From: Flavobacterium sp. HJJ
Lineage (GTDB): Bacteria > Bacteroidota > Bacteroidia > Flavobacteriales > Flavobacteriaceae
Assembly (NCBI RefSeq): GCF_015351475.1
Contig: NZ_JADKPR010000012.1
Coordinates: 62,001 to 126,000 of the forward strand
DNA length: 64,000 nucleotides
Direction of reading: 5' to 3'
Shown here in pieces: positions 1-7,836 of this stretch. The translations under genes and the position numbers were made by a program. The notes beneath the pieces were generated by a model that was not told the origin of the DNA, did not search any database, and saw only the letters and a program-made list of their open reading frames with translations. How positions within the stretch are numbered: the stretch's first letter is position 1; every line of letters starts with the position of its first letter.

Positions 1-315
1 AGATACAGTGTTTATCTTCACGACACAAACCACCGCAATTTGTTTGACCGCAATGACCGCTCTTTAAGCTCAGGATGTGTCCGTATTGAAAAACCTTTAG
101 AATTTGCCCAGCTTTTACTGGATAATCCAAAAAAATATTCTGCAGAAAAAATAGATTCTATCGTTGCCACAAAAGAAACGCTTTTTCTGGGTATAAAAAA
201 ACGTTATGCAATATACCAATGGTACTGGACAGCGTGGTGTGAAGACGGCAAATTGATTTTTAGAAATGATATTTATAATTTAGATGCCGGCCTATATGCT
301 CAATTACGAAATTAA
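1..315 (+). CDS. L,D-transpeptidase, C-terminal part (5' end outside window)
   Basis: The reading frame is already open at base 1, so this is the C-terminal 104 residues of a longer protein. It carries the YkuD-type catalytic signature SSGCVRI, with Cys as the nucleophile that forms 3-3 cross-links or anchors proteins to peptidoglycan. An upstream His-rich stretch (HDTNHRN) and a downstream tail (YWTAWCEDGKLIF) resemble the C-terminus of the large YcbB/LdtD-type enzymes; that subgroup call is inference. The protein would act in the periplasm. The gene is convergent with the next one and overlaps it by 12 bases, so two different L,D-transpeptidases sit tail to tail. Signal peptide and N-terminal domains cannot be seen. 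Confidence 0.85.
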   Translation, partial: RYSVYLHDTNHRNLFDRNDRSLSSGCVRIEKPLEFAQLLLDNPKKYSAEKIDSIVATKETLFLGIKKRYAIYQWYWTAWCEDGKLIFRNDIYNLDAGLYAQLRN

Positions 316-1041
316 ATTGTTTTCTTTTGATTTAATATTTGAAGGATGATAAATATACAGGCAGGACTGACCTTTAATCATCGTAATAATTTCTGAAACA
401 TATTCTACCGGAACGGCAGGACATCCTTGGCTTCTGCCTAATCGTTTGTGGTTTTTTATAAAAGATTCCGAAACATAATCAGCGCCATGAAGAACAACAG
501 CTCTGTTGCGGGCGTTATCGTTTAATCCTTTATCCAGTCCGTCTAATTTTAGAGAAATACCGTGTTTTCCTTTGTATACTTCTCCTGTTACATAAAAACC
601 TAAACTGCTCTTGAAAGATTCGGGAGTGTTTGAAAAAGTATTTGCAAATTCTTCTCCAGTATTTCTTCCGTGTGCTACCAATGTTTGAAGCAGAATCAGA
701 TTGCTTGATAAATCAATAACCCAAAGGCGTTTTAAATTGGATGATAAACTAAAATCAACAAGGGTTAATATGTTGCTTTTTACAATTCCTTTTTCCTGCA
801 AAGTATAAAAACCCTTTAGGGCTTCACAAAAACATGTTTGGTTTGGTAATTCAAATTGATTTGACTGTAAAGCATTGTAAACGTCTTCAACTTTGGCGTC
901 GATATTAGATTTCAAAACTGAAACTATTTTCTTTTTAGGAGTGCTTTTAGCTGTATTTGTTAAGCTGCCTGTGAATGCAAATAAAGCAAAAACAATAGCC
1001 AAAGCAAGAATTGACTTATAAACTGCTGTGTATCTATTCAT
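304..1041 (-). CDS. Murein L,D-transpeptidase catalytic domain family protein (YkuD_2-like)
   Basis: This 245-residue protein starts with a hydrophobic segment (about residues 8-25) that fits a signal peptide or anchor. The C-terminal half has the pattern of the YkuD_2-like family: AHGRNTGEEFANTFSN, then VVLHGADYVSE, then GRSQGCPAVP with the presumed catalytic Cys. It probably modifies peptidoglycan cross-links in the periplasm. It is not a paralogue of the SSGCVRI type next to it; the two belong to different subfamilies. A well-formed flavobacterial promoter lies upstream at 1061-1090. Family call is firm; the exact reaction (cross-linking or protein anchoring) is unknown. Confidence 0.85.
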   Translation of the reverse strand: MNRYTAVYKSILALAIVFALFAFTGSLTNTAKSTPKKKIVSVLKSNIDAKVEDVYNALQSNQFELPNQTCFCEALKGFYTLQEKGIVKSNILTLVDFSLSSNLKRLWVIDLSSNLILLQTLVAHGRNTGEEFANTFSNTPESFKSSLGFYVTGEVYKGKHGISLKLDGLDKGLNDNARNRAVVLHGADYVSESFIKNHKRLGRSQGCPAVPVEYVSEIITMIKGQSCLYIYHPSNIKSKENNLIS

Positions 1042-1060
1042 TACAAAAATTTAGGGGTTC

Positions 1061-1090
1061 CAAAAGTACAAATAATAATTAGTTATCAAA
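1061..1090 (-). promoter_or_regulatory. Promoter of the L,D-transpeptidase gene
   Basis: Read on the minus strand, TTTG (1087-1090) is followed after 18 bases by TACTTTTG (1061-1068). This matches the Bacteroidota -33/-7 arrangement TTG-N17-23-TAnnTTTG. It lies about 20 bases before the start codon. Confidence 0.6.
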
Positions 1091-1184
1091 ATATAAAACG
1101 TATTTTGTCGATAAATTTTAACATTTCAACGATTTTTAAAATAAAAAGTTTTTAATTAAAATGAATTTTTATAACAAAAATCAC

Positions 1185-1192
1185 TACTTTTG
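1185..1192 (+). promoter_or_regulatory. -7 element for the DUF5916 gene
   Basis: TACTTTTG matches TAnnTTTG and ends 19 bases before the ATG at 1212. No convincing -33 TTG is seen at the usual distance. Confidence 0.45.
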
Positions 1193-1211
1193 ATATAAAC
1201 CGCTGTTTTTT

Positions 1212-3605
1212 ATGACTATACCTCGTAATTTTTTTGTGTTTTTAATAATTCTATGCAGTAGCAGTTTCTATTGTCAAAAGAAAATTATTCACACGAATTC
1301 TATTACATCGAGGATTTCAATTGATGGAAAACTAAATGAAGAGGCTTGGGAATCAGCTGATGCTGCATCTAATTTTGTTATGTATCAGCCTGATAACGGC
1401 AAGGCTATAAGTGAAAATAAGAAAACCGAGGTAAAAGTCATATATGATAACGATGCCATTTATATATCGGCAGTCATGAACGATCCCCAGCCAGACAAAA
1501 TAAAAAAAGAAATTACTAATAGAGACAGTTTTGGGGTTAGTGATTATTTTTCGGTCTTCATCAATGGATTTAATGACGGGCAGCAGGATTTTAGATTTTA
1601 TGTTACGGCTGCAGGAGTCCAATTAGACTGTATTGCAACAGAAGATTATAAAGATTTTTCATGGGATGCAATTTGGGACAGTAAAGCAGTAATCACTGAT
1701 ACGGGCTGGATTGTAGAAATGAAAATTCCGTATGCCGCAATCCGATTTACTAATTCAGCAAAACAGATTTGGGGCATCAACTTTCTTAGAAACATAGAAC
1801 GAGATGTTCAGGTTTATTCATGGAATCTGATTGATGCCAAGATAGGAGCCGAACTCACACAAAATGGATTGCTGGAAGGTATCGAAAATGTTAAAACACC
1901 TGCCAGGTTATTCTTTATTCCGTATGCTTCTTTTTATAATCAAAAAGATGATAACCAGTCAGATAATACATTTAAAGGCGGGCTGGATATTAAATATGGA
2001 ATCAATGATGCTTTTACGCTTGATGCTATTTTGGTTCCGGATTTTGGTCAGACCAAATTTGATAATGCAATTTTAAACCTAGAGCCATTTGAACAGAAAC
2101 TGGATGAAAACAGGCCTTTTTTTACTGAAGGGACTGAATTGTTTTCTAAAGGGAATCTGTTTTATTCCAGAAGAATAGGAGGTTTTCCAAGTGCTGAACC
2201 TATTTTGAAAAAAAATGAAGAAATTACAGATTATCCAAGTACTGTAGATTTACTCAACGCTGTTAAAATATCCGGCCGTACCAAAAAAGGATTAGGAATT
2301 GGTTTTTTGAATGCTATTACAGAAAAGACATACGCCACAATAAGAGATACTATAACTTCAATTACAAGGAAAGAAACTATTGAGCCGCTTGCAAATTATA
2401 ATATAATAGTACTGGATCAGCGCTTTAATCAAAATTCATCAGTGACCTTTATCAATACAAATACAATCCGTAACGGCGGTTTTAGAGATGCAAATGTTTT
2501 TGGACTTTTATTTGACCTGAACACAAAAAAAAACAGTTACAGTTTAAATGGTGATTTTAAATACAGCAGTATAAACGCATACGAAGATTATAATGGCTAT
2601 AAAACAGCATTGAATTTTGAAAAAACAAGCGGGAAAATTCGTTATGGAATTTCAGGAAAATATATTTCCGAAAATTATGACATCAACGACCTAGGGTTGA
2701 TTTATTATACTAATTATCAAGCAGCTTATGCTAATATAAGTTATCGGATTCTAAATCCGACTACCGTTTTTAATACATTTAAAATAACTCAAGAAGCTAA
2801 TTTAGAGATTCAGAACACGACAGGAAAAATTCAGGATGATTATCTGAAAAACACTATCGGGGCTTCTTCCTTAAAAAATACTTATTATGAGTTTTCTATG
2901 CAGTATACACCACAGGAAACTTATGATTTTTATGAACCCCGCGTTTATGGGCGTTATGTGCGTGTTCCTAAAAGACTGTCGTCATATTTTGGTTTTGAAT
3001 GGAATAAAAACCATGCATTTACAATTGATGCAACTGTTCCGTTTGTAAAATATGACGAAGAAAACAGGCAGACATATGGTGTTTATATCAATCCAAAATA
3101 TCGGTTTAGTAATCAGTTTTCATTAGAATATGCTTTAGAATACACTAACAAAAAAAATGACAGAGGAAGGGTAGGATATGATAATAACGGTATCGTATTT
3201 GCAGAACGAAACAGAGAGATTCTTTCAAACATACTCACTGGCAAATTTGCTATGACTAACAGAATGGCATTAAATCTCGATGTCCGGTATTATTGGTCTT
3301 ATGCCGATAATCATGAATTCTTTACTTTGCAGGATGACGGAAGCCTAACTCCAAATTCTAGCTACAATTTAAATAAAAACAGAAACTTCAATTCCTGGAA
3401 TTTAGATCTTTCTTACTCTTGGTGGTTTGCGCCAGGCAGTCAGATGATTATACTTTACCGCAATTACGCTTTAGAAGAAACCGATCAGGTTGAAAAAAGC
3501 ATCTCGAACAACTTTTCAAGTGTTTTTAATAGTAATGTGACGAATATCATCTCCATCAGTATGCGTTATTACATTGACTACAATGTTATAAAAAATAAAT
3601 TTTAA
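1212..3605 (+). CDS. CBM9-like / DUF5916 outer-membrane protein
   Basis: The protein has 797 residues and a signal peptide (about residues 1-21, ending near SSFYCQ). Residues about 25-215 look like a family 9 carbohydrate-binding-type domain: ISIDGKLNEEAWESAD is its usual opening, and WDSKAVITDTGWIVEMKIP is a typical later strand. The remaining 580 residues are rich in aromatic alternating strands, consistent with the DUF5916 beta-barrel. The last strand ends in YYIDYNVIKNKF. Such proteins are common and uncharacterised in Flavobacteriia; binding of a sugar is inference only. It appears monocistronic. A degraded second copy of its C-terminus follows at 3621-3689. Confidence 0.85.
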   Translation: MTIPRNFFVFLIILCSSSFYCQKKIIHTNSITSRISIDGKLNEEAWESADAASNFVMYQPDNGKAISENKKTEVKVIYDNDAIYISAVMNDPQPDKIKKEITNRDSFGVSDYFSVFINGFNDGQQDFRFYVTAAGVQLDCIATEDYKDFSWDAIWDSKAVITDTGWIVEMKIPYAAIRFTNSAKQIWGINFLRNIERDVQVYSWNLIDAKIGAELTQNGLLEGIENVKTPARLFFIPYASFYNQKDDNQSDNTFKGGLDIKYGINDAFTLDAILVPDFGQTKFDNAILNLEPFEQKLDENRPFFTEGTELFSKGNLFYSRRIGGFPSAEPILKKNEEITDYPSTVDLLNAVKISGRTKKGLGIGFLNAITEKTYATIRDTITSITRKETIEPLANYNIIVLDQRFNQNSSVTFINTNTIRNGGFRDANVFGLLFDLNTKKNSYSLNGDFKYSSINAYEDYNGYKTALNFEKTSGKIRYGISGKYISENYDINDLGLIYYTNYQAAYANISYRILNPTTVFNTFKITQEANLEIQNTTGKIQDDYLKNTIGASSLKNTYYEFSMQYTPQETYDFYEPRVYGRYVRVPKRLSSYFGFEWNKNHAFTIDATVPFVKYDEENRQTYGVYINPKYRFSNQFSLEYALEYTNKKNDRGRVGYDNNGIVFAERNREILSNILTGKFAMTNRMALNLDVRYYWSYADNHEFFTLQDDGSLTPNSSYNLNKNRNFNSWNLDLSYSWWFAPGSQMIILYRNYALEETDQVEKSISNNFSSVFNSNVTNIISISMRYYIDYNVIKNKF

Positions 3606-3620
3606 TCATTTTTTACCCAA

Positions 3621-3689
3621 AACTGCAGCATTGATTTAGTAAGCGTGAAATATTTCATCGATTATAACGAGGTCAAAAGTATATTGTAG
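3621..3689 (+). pseudogene. Remnant of a second DUF5916 C-terminus
   Basis: In one frame this stretch reads SIDLVSVKYFIDYNEVKSIL and a stop. The parent just upstream ends ISISMRYYIDYNVIKNKF. The shared pattern is S-[MV]-[RK]-Y-[YF]-IDYN, placed the same distance from the stop. There is no start codon and no earlier homologous coding sequence, so I read it as the decayed 3' end of a tandem duplicate. The match is short (about 12 aligned residues), hence moderate confidence. Confidence 0.5.
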
Positions 3690-3886
3690 AAACATAGCCA
3701 GCCTCGTCTTTTATAAGATAAAATTATCCTTAAAAATGCAGTTCAAACGCTTGCTTTTTTGAAGATTTTTTTTGCAGTTTTTTTAGAAAAAACAGCTTTT
3801 TGCAACACAATTTTAAGTATTTGTTGCACTTCACTTTTTTATGTATAATAGTGGTTTTGACTAACTTCTATTTTTTGCGAAAGGCT
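3690..3886. other. AT-rich intergenic stretch before gpmI
   Basis: Together with the DUF5916 remnant this makes up a gap of about 305 bases. An open frame runs into gpmI from 3800, but it encodes a hydrophobic stretch unlike any GpmI N-terminus, so I do not count it. Apart from the -7 element at 3887 I see nothing. Confidence 0.5.
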
Positions 3887-3894
3887 TATCTTTG
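3887..3894 (+). promoter_or_regulatory. -7 element for gpmI
   Basis: TATCTTTG fits TAnnTTTG and ends 16 bases before the chosen ATG at 3911. The nearest upstream TTG is 27 bases away, longer than usual, so only the -7 box is claimed. It supports 3911 as the start, because an earlier start at 3800 would lie upstream of this promoter. Confidence 0.5.
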
Positions 3895-3910
3895 CAAAAA
3901 ATTTCATACC

Positions 3911-5428
3911 ATGAACAAGAAAGTAATTTTAATGATTTTAGACGGTTGGGGAAAGTCTCCTGACCCGAAAGTTTCTGCAATTGATAATGCAAATGTTCCG
4001 TTTATAAATAGTCTTTATACAAAATATCCAAGTGCACAGCTTCGAACTGACGGATTGAATGTTGGTTTACCTGAAGGGCAGATGGGAAACAGTGAAGTAG
4101 GGCATATGAACCTTGGAGCTGGAAGAATTGTGTATCAGGATTTAGCCAAAATTAATCTGGCAGTTGCCAATAAAACTCTAGCTAAGGAACAAGTGTTAAT
4201 TGATGCATTCACTTATGCAAAAGAAAACAATAAAAAAGTACACTTTTTAGGATTAGTTTCAGATGGAGGTGTTCACTCACATACTTCACACTTACGCGGA
4301 TTAATTGACGCTTCTCAAGAATACGGATTGGACAATGTTTTCATTCATGCATTTACTGACGGACGTGATGTTGATCCAAAATCTGGAAAAGACTACATTC
4401 AGGATTTACAAAATTATATCAAAAATACTCCTGTAAAAATAGCTTCTGTTATTGGCCGTTATTATGCAATGGACCGTGATAAACGCTGGGAGCGTGTGAA
4501 ACTTGCTTACGATTTAGTTGTAAACGGAACAGGAGCCAAAGCTTTAGATCCAGTTGCAGCTATTAACGCAAGTTACCAAGCAGATGTAACTGATGAATTT
4601 ATTGCGCCTGTGGCAATTGTAGATAATAATAACAGTCCGATTGCAGCTATTGAAAAAGATGATGTTGTTATTTTCTTCAACTTCAGAACTGATAGAGGAC
4701 GTGAATTGACTGAAGCGCTTTCGCAAAAAGATTTTCATGAGCAAAACATGCACAAACTGCAGCTGTACTATGTAACGCTTACTAATTATGATGAAACTTA
4801 TGAAAATGTAAAAGTGGTTTATAATAAAGATAATATCACTGAAACATTGGGTGAAGTTTTGGAAAAAGCCAACAAAAAACAAATCCGTATTGCCGAAACA
4901 GAAAAATATCCTCACGTGACATTCTTTTTTTCCGGAGGTAGAGAAGTTCCGTTTGAAGGCGAAAGCAGAATTTTGAGAAACTCTCCAAAAGTTGCTACTT
5001 ATGATTTACAGCCGGAAATGAGCGCTTATGAATTAAAAGATGCTTTGGTTCCTGAATTGAACAAAGGAGAGGTTGATTTTGTATGTTTAAACTTTGCCAA
5101 TGGCGACATGGTAGGACATACAGGGATTATGAGTGCCGCTATCCAAGCTTGTGAAGCTGTTGATGCCTGTGTGAAAGAAGTTGTCGAAGCGGCTCTTGCC
5201 AATGATTATACAACGATCATAATTGCAGACCATGGAAACTGCGAAACGATGATTAATCCTGACGGTTCTCCAAATACGGCTCACACTACAAATCCAGTGC
5301 CGATTATTTTAGTAGATAAAGACATTAAAACTATCAATGATGGAGTTTTGGGTGATATTGCCCCAACTGTATTGGCTTTGATGGGTGTTGAACAGCCAGC
5401 AGCAATGACTCGTCATTCGTTACTTTAA
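3911..5428 (+). CDS. gpmI: 2,3-bisphosphoglycerate-independent phosphoglycerate mutase
   Basis: GpmI interconverts 3- and 2-phosphoglycerate in glycolysis using two metal ions and a phosphoserine. The 505-residue protein has the expected length and motifs: N-terminal LDGWG with a metal ligand, NSEVGHMNLGAGR with the Ser that is phosphorylated, FTDGRDVDP, FFNFRTDRGRE, and near the end ADHGNCE and HTTNPVP with the remaining metal-binding residues. A start at 3800 would add 37 residues not seen in the family, so the ATG at 3911 is preferred. It stands alone, followed by a bidirectional terminator shared with the convergent O-methyltransferase. Confidence 0.96.
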   Translation: MNKKVILMILDGWGKSPDPKVSAIDNANVPFINSLYTKYPSAQLRTDGLNVGLPEGQMGNSEVGHMNLGAGRIVYQDLAKINLAVANKTLAKEQVLIDAFTYAKENNKKVHFLGLVSDGGVHSHTSHLRGLIDASQEYGLDNVFIHAFTDGRDVDPKSGKDYIQDLQNYIKNTPVKIASVIGRYYAMDRDKRWERVKLAYDLVVNGTGAKALDPVAAINASYQADVTDEFIAPVAIVDNNNSPIAAIEKDDVVIFFNFRTDRGRELTEALSQKDFHEQNMHKLQLYYVTLTNYDETYENVKVVYNKDNITETLGEVLEKANKKQIRIAETEKYPHVTFFFSGGREVPFEGESRILRNSPKVATYDLQPEMSAYELKDALVPELNKGEVDFVCLNFANGDMVGHTGIMSAAIQACEAVDACVKEVVEAALANDYTTIIIADHGNCETMINPDGSPNTAHTTNPVPIILVDKDIKTINDGVLGDIAPTVLALMGVEQPAAMTRHSLL

Positions 5429-5524
5429 TCTATATTCGATTGTTATTTTTTGAAGCAGAAAAGAAGATTGATGTTTTCAGATGATATTCAAGTTAAAAGC
5501 TTTGTCTGAAGCTTTTGATAATAC

Positions 5525-5562
5525 AAAAAAGGGTTCGGAATTTATTTTTCGCACCCTTTTTT
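5525..5562. terminator. Bidirectional terminator, gpmI / O-methyltransferase
   Basis: AAAAAAGGGT at 5525-5534 pairs with ACCCTTTTTT at 5553-5562, with extra CG pairing inside. It has T-runs in both directions and sits between two convergent genes. Confidence 0.75.
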
Positions 5563-5580
5563 AAATTAAATATTCAGTTA

Positions 5581-6222
5581 TTAAAGCACCCTGCTTACTG
5601 TCAGTCCATCACGGATGGGCAATAAGACAGTTTCTACTCTTGGGTCGTTTTTAAGTAATTGATTGTATTCAGTTAGTATTTTGGTACTGATGTCATTTGG
5701 ATGTATTGGTTCCAAAACTTTACCGCTCCATAAAACATTGTCCGATAAAATAACACCTCCTTTGTTCATTTTTGGCAAAATCATTTCAAAATAATTGAGG
5801 TAATTTTCTTTGTCGGCATCGATAAATACCAGATCAAATTTTATTTCCAGTGTAGGTATAATATTAATGGCTTCGCCAAGATGCTGTGTAATTTGTTTTC
5901 CCCAAGGTGATTTGTCAAAATGCTTTCGCTGAAAATCGACTAATTCTTCCTTGATATCAATTGTATGTAATTGACCGTTTTGCTGCATGCCTTCGCACAG
6001 ACATAATGCGGAATACCCTGTGTAAGTTCCAATTTCAAGAATATTCACAGGCCGGATTAATTTTGCCAGCATACTCAAAACCCTGCCTTGAAAATGACCG
6101 CTAAGCATTCGTGGCAATAATATTTTTTGATAAGTTTCTTTGTTTAAAGCAGCTAATAAAGCAGGCTCTTTTTCTGAATGCTGTTCAATGTAATCTTCTA
6201 AATCTTGGGAAATGAAATGCAT
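5581..6222 (-). CDS. SAM-dependent O-methyltransferase (catechol-type family)
   Basis: The 213-residue protein has the O-methyltransferase family 3 layout: the SAM-binding ILEIGTYTGYSALCL, FDLVFIDADKENYLNYFE with metal-binding Asp residues, and GGVILSDNVLWSGKV. The family methylates catechol-like or caffeoyl-type hydroxyls; the substrate here is unknown. A start at 6249 would add nine residues with no family counterpart, so MHFISQDLEDYI at 6222 is chosen. It is convergent with gpmI and probably monocistronic. Confidence 0.88.
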   Translation of the reverse strand: MHFISQDLEDYIEQHSEKEPALLAALNKETYQKILLPRMLSGHFQGRVLSMLAKLIRPVNILEIGTYTGYSALCLCEGMQQNGQLHTIDIKEELVDFQRKHFDKSPWGKQITQHLGEAINIIPTLEIKFDLVFIDADKENYLNYFEMILPKMNKGGVILSDNVLWSGKVLEPIHPNDISTKILTEYNQLLKNDPRVETVLLPIRDGLTVSRVL

Positions 6223-6415
6223 TTTACACGTTATTAAAATTCGCTGCAAAGGTATTCATTTAAGATTTATAAAAGAGGAGGAGCATTTGATTTTGATGAA
6301 GAATTGGAATTAGAAACTTAAATGCAATATCTGAGAAAATTTATATAGATGCTATAAATAAAAAAAACAATTGGACTGATGCCTTTAGGATTCTTAGCTG
6401 TTTAATCAAAAGAAT

Positions 6416-6973
6416 TTATAATTTATATAAAACAAAATGAATTACAAATTCATTTTTTACTTTTATAATACCGCCCATTTTTGTCGGCGGTTCTAGCTGT
6501 AAATCTGTGAATTTTACAGCTACTGTTCCCTCAAGAGATTCTTTAGTATTTGTTAAGCTGAGGTTTTGATACGAAAGTGTTTTATCCGTAATGCGAAAAT
6601 TCATGCTGCATTTATAATTGCCTCCGGATGGTTTTATATTACTAATGGTAACAGTGCTTTTTGGAAATTTAGTTACTTTGATTGTGGTCTTAAGATCTTT
6701 ATTCATGATTCTGTTACCGCAGTCAAAATTATCCGTGGAGATTTCAGACCTCAAACTGTTTTTTGTAGCTGAATTTAAAAAAATAGTATCTCTGAAAGGA
6801 TGCGGACAGCTGCATTGGTATTTACCTACCGTTGAGTTTCCTAGAATTTCTATTTTTATCTGGTCAATTATTATGACATTTGGGTCTGCATTAAATAAAG
6901 AAATAGGCTTAGCACCCCCTAATAAAAGGAAGATTGCTAAACCCATAATTGTTATTATTGTTTTTTTTATCAT
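6416..6973 (-). CDS. YceI-like periplasmic protein, paralogue 2
   Basis: This 185-residue protein has a signal peptide (MIKKTIITIMGLAIFLLLGG) and is clearly paralogous to the neighbour at 7282-7833, with shared DTIFLNS, CGNRIMNKD, FRITDKTLSYQN and EPPTKMGGIIKV. The order of motifs follows that of the true YceI protein at 9267-9830 (a GNST start, a CGNRIMNKD middle and a PPTKMGGIIKV end), so a YceI lipocalin-like fold is inferred. Three Cys positions are shared by both paralogues and this one has a fourth (CSC). The ATG at 6973 follows one base after the stop of the porin remnant, the same junction as in the intact unit. A start at 7033 would run through that remnant and lose the signal peptide. 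Confidence 0.75.
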   Translation of the reverse strand: MIKKTIITIMGLAIFLLLGGAKPISLFNADPNVIIIDQIKIEILGNSTVGKYQCSCPHPFRDTIFLNSATKNSLRSEISTDNFDCGNRIMNKDLKTTIKVTKFPKSTVTISNIKPSGGNYKCSMNFRITDKTLSYQNLSLTNTKESLEGTVAVKFTDLQLEPPTKMGGIIKVKNEFVIHFVLYKL

Positions 6974-6974
6974 A

Positions 6975-7139
6975 TTAAAAAGTGATAGCCGCTTCGAACA
7001 TAACTCCGTTGAAATTACCGCCGTATAAGTCATTTATACTGCCGCCGCTGTATTGGGAGAAGTCAGAATAGTTTTGATTTGTGTAGGCTAATTTAGCAAT
7101 AATATCTTTAGTCATAAACGATCCTAAACTGGGTTCGAA
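6975..7139 (-). pseudogene. 3'-end remnant of a porin-like gene
   Basis: The minus-strand frame encodes FMTKDIIAKLAYTNQNYSDF and, at the end, LYGGNFNGVMFEAAITF. The intact barrel at 7837-9255 ends with FMTKNIVAKLDYVNQNYRDY and FYGGKFSGLVFEAAISF. Only about the last 50 residues survive; coding upstream of 7139 no longer matches. Together with the paralogous YceI-like gene after it, this shows a tandem duplication of [barrel 3' end + YceI-like gene], with the barrel part now decayed. Confidence 0.85.
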
Positions 7140-7213
7140 TGGCTCTTCGCCTAAATTAATAGAATTCAAAAAGAGAGATCTATTAATCAATTCGTAGATT
7201 TCGTAATTATAAC

Positions 7214-7251
7214 AAAAAAATCCCAATAAAAACCATTGTTTTTAGGGATTT
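7214..7251 (-). terminator. Terminator after the YceI / porin / YceI-like unit
   Basis: Read on the minus strand, AAATCCC-TAAAAAC pairs with GTTTTTA-TTGGGATTT around a 4-base loop and is followed by a run of seven T. It lies about 30 bases past the stop of the gene at 7282. It probably separates the intact unit from its decayed duplicate. Confidence 0.8.
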
Positions 7252-7281
7252 GAAAAGGGGTAAATGAAAGGGTGAATTATA

Positions 7282-7833
7282 TTATGATTTGTAAAGACTG
7301 AAGTGAATTACAAAATCATCTTTTACTTTTATGATACCGCCCATTTTTGTTGGCGGTTCCAGAGCAATGTCTGAAAATTTTACTGCTATATTTCCTTCAA
7401 GAGATTCTTTGTTGTTTTTTAGAATCATGTTTTGATAAGAAAGAGTTTTGTCTGTTATGCGAAAATTCAAGCTGCATTTATAATTGGTGCCAAATGTTTT
7501 TATGTTGGTAATGGTAACAGTGCTTTTGGGATATTTGACTGCTTTTACTGTGGTCTTTACGTCTTTGTTCATAATTCTGTTACCGCATTCAAAGTCATTC
7601 ATTGAAATTTCGGATTTCAGACTGTTTTTTGTGTTTGAGTTCAAATAAATGGTATCTCTGTACGAAAGCGAATTGGAGCAGTTGTATTGGCCAATTGTTG
7701 AATTTCCTGATATTTCTATTTCTAATCTGTCAATGATAATAATATTGGAATCAATTATTGAAGAAATGGGTTTAGCACTTCCTAATGAAATAAGAAGAAC
7801 TAAACCCATAGCTATAATTGATATTCTGTTCAT
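7282..7833 (-). CDS. YceI-like periplasmic protein, paralogue 1
   Basis: The protein has 183 residues with a signal peptide (MNRISIIAMGLVLLISLGSA). Motifs shared with its paralogue are DTIYLNS, CGNRIMNKD, NYKCSLNFRITDKTLSYQN and EPPTKMGGIIKV. Compared with the YceI protein two genes upstream, GNST, IMNKDVKTT and PPTKMGGIIKV line up with GTST, SMDKVAYET and SPTAMFGAIKT. The start codon lies three bases after the stop of the porin-like gene, so the two are co-transcribed. Role unknown; binding of a lipid-like ligand would be in keeping with YceI proteins but is not shown. Confidence 0.8.
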   Translation of the reverse strand: MNRISIIAMGLVLLISLGSAKPISSIIDSNIIIIDRLEIEISGNSTIGQYNCSNSLSYRDTIYLNSNTKNSLKSEISMNDFECGNRIMNKDVKTTVKAVKYPKSTVTITNIKTFGTNYKCSLNFRITDKTLSYQNMILKNNKESLEGNIAVKFSDIALEPPTKMGGIIKVKDDFVIHFSLYKS

Positions 7834-7836
7834 GTT

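Noticed and set aside
3800..3910. N-terminal extension of gpmI of 37 residues
   Set aside because: The extension is a hydrophobic stretch absent from GpmI proteins, and a -7 promoter element lies inside it.
6270..6324. Plus-strand frame KIYKRGGAFDFDEELELET, resembling the C-terminus of a small protein
   Set aside because: There is no start codon, an in-frame stop lies shortly before it, and I cannot match it to any gene nearby.
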